A DNA stretch of 64,000 nt, taken from assembly GCA_025451095.1 (NCBI GenBank), contig JANWLB010000049.1, positions 1-64,000 of the forward strand. Direction: 5' to 3'. The position numbers and the translations under genes are program-made. This DNA is from Alphaproteobacteria bacterium (GTDB lineage: Bacteria > Pseudomonadota > Alphaproteobacteria > Micavibrionales > Micavibrionaceae). Below are positions 63,278 through 64,000 of the stretch, in pieces. Each line of letters begins with the position of its first letter. Position 1 is the stretch's first letter. The notes beneath the pieces were generated by a model. That model ran no database searches, was not told the DNA's origin, and saw only the letters and a list, made by a program, of their open reading frames with translations.

Positions 63278-63859
63278 ATGAATATGAACAATAGCAATGA
63301 AAGCCTGGCCACGCTGATCCGCGCGCGACTGGAGCGCCCGATCTGCTTGATTGGTCTTATGGGAACAGGAAAGACACGTTTGGGCCGTCTGCTGGCTGAA
63401 GCGTTTTCGCTGCCTTTCTTTGATTCGGATGAAGAGATCGAAAAAGCGGCGGGCATGGATATATCTGAAATCTTTGAACGTTTCGGTGAATCTTATTTCC
63501 GTGATGGGGAAACCCGCGTCCTTCGGCGTTTGCTGGATGGCCCTCTGTGCGTGTTGGCGACGGGTGGCGGAGCCGTCATGACGCCGGAGACGGGTGAAGC
63601 GGTCTGGAAAAAAACAATATCGCTGTGGATAAAAGCGGATCTGCCCGTCATGCTGGAGCGCACCGGACGCACCGACCGTCGCCCGCTACTGAAAAACGGC
63701 AACCCCGAGGAGATACTGAGGACTCTGATGGAGAAGCGTTATCCTGTATATTCAAAGGCCGATATCATGATTGAAAGTCATGGCGGACCCGTGGAAGTCA
63801 TGCTGAACAAGGCGCTGCGCGGGTTACATGGCTTTTTGTATAAAGAGGCGGCGCCATGA
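63278..63859 (+). CDS. aroK: Shikimate kinase
   Basis: Phosphorylates shikimate in aromatic amino acid synthesis. Walker A is IGLMGTGKTRLGRLLAEAF (residues about 25-43), shikimate-binding Asp in FFDSDEEIEKAAGMDISEIF with FGESYFRDGETRVL, GlyGlyGly in LATGGGAVMTPETG and the lid RTGRTDRRPLL. 193 aa from ATG 63278; a preceding TTG 63275 is in frame. It overlaps the next gene by ATGA. Confidence 0.95.
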   Translation: MNMNNSNESLATLIRARLERPICLIGLMGTGKTRLGRLLAEAFSLPFFDSDEEIEKAAGMDISEIFERFGESYFRDGETRVLRRLLDGPLCVLATGGGAVMTPETGEAVWKKTISLWIKADLPVMLERTGRTDRRPLLKNGNPEEILRTLMEKRYPVYSKADIMIESHGGPVEVMLNKALRGLHGFLYKEAAP

Positions 63860-64000
63860 AAAAGGGCGGCCTGAAGCAGAAGGAGACTATGACGGTATAT
63901 CATACGGTGGATGTTGACCTGGGTGCGCGCTCCTACCCGATCCATATCGGCGAGGGGCTGATTGAGGCGCTGGGCGCTCTGATGCCGTTCGACATGGCCG
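63856..64000 (+). CDS. aroB: 3-dehydroquinate synthase (3' truncated by window edge)
   Basis: The first 48 codons of an AroB-like protein are visible: residues from ATG 63856 or, more likely, ATG 63889 (AGAAGGAG upstream). The reading VDLGARSYPIHIGEGLIEAL matches the AroB N-terminus, where DLG-x-RSYPI-x-IG is typical. The aroK-aroB order is common in proteobacteria. The remainder lies beyond the window. Confidence 0.88.
   Translation, partial: MKKGGLKQKETMTVYHTVDVDLGARSYPIHIGEGLIEALGALMPFDMA

Noticed and set aside
1-64000. CRISPR arrays, IS elements, prophage genes
   Set aside because: No spaced direct repeats, transposases or phage structural genes were seen; XerD has a complete catalytic set and a housekeeping context.

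Overview
The window looks like a contiguous piece of an alphaproteobacterial chromosome. The evidence is gene order more than any one gene: miaB-phoH-ybeY-corC-lnt-XRE regulator-metK-trmB-rimP-nusA-infB-rbfA-truB-rpsO-pnp, the fabA-fabB-fabI trio, an Rrf2 regulator heading sufBCDS-sufT-sufA, and cobS/cobT beside a J-domain gene and bolA. Base composition is fairly GC-rich (mid to upper 50s percent by eye). I cannot fix the order or genus; a Rhodospirillales- or Micavibrio-like lineage is only a guess. No rRNA, tRNA, IS element, prophage or CRISPR array was recognised.

Layout. 1-3.8 kb: the 3' part of prfC, an acid-ceramidase-like Ntn hydrolase, an orphan gene behind a clear sigma-70-type promoter, and a 49-codon minus-strand gene. 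3.9-6.2 kb: a fused MFS/spermidine-synthase-like membrane protein. 6.4-12.6 kb: a complete SUF iron-sulfur operon with an AT-rich small membrane-protein ORF between sufB and sufC. 12.5-13.4 kb: two small paralogous genes plus a decayed third copy. 13.4-22.3 kb: dusA, an SH3 exported protein, two orphans, fabA-fabB-fabI, a DUF3445 haem protein, a glycerophosphodiesterase and a YqgE/AlgH protein. 22.4-42.4 kb: the minus-strand translation and RNA-metabolism super-cluster (pnp to miaB), interrupted by gpmA, three orphan genes and a private promoter/attenuator before rimP. 42.5-54.2 kb: a D-2-hydroxyacid dehydrogenase, an APC permease, a 1279-residue membrane-anchored coiled-coil protein resembling TipN-type polarity factors, a HAD hydrolase, a patatin, an MsbA-type exporter and an alpha/beta hydrolase. 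54.2-64 kb: cobT, cobS, J-domain protein, bolA, an RHH regulator, accA, xerD, a large exported orphan with a 47-aa membrane peptide upstream, and aroK-aroB entering the window edge.

How genes work together. The SUF operon supplies Fe-S clusters, needed for example by MiaB, and the Rrf2 regulator with three cysteines presumably senses cluster status. fabABI and accA feed unsaturated and saturated fatty acid synthesis. lnt, the MsbA homologue, the patatin and the glycerophosphodiesterase act on envelope lipids. The rimP-nusA-infB-rbfA-truB-rpsO-pnp group makes ribosome assembly, initiation and RNA turnover factors. A terminator inside the rimP leader and hairpins in the pnp leader suggest feedback control.

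The most unusual items are the rimP leader (promoter, 20-codon ORF and intrinsic terminator superposed), the sufB-sufC membrane ORF, the small-paralogue array near dusA, the apparent non-canonical start of phoH, and the giant coiled-coil protein. All functional statements rest on reading motifs by eye; no database search was run.
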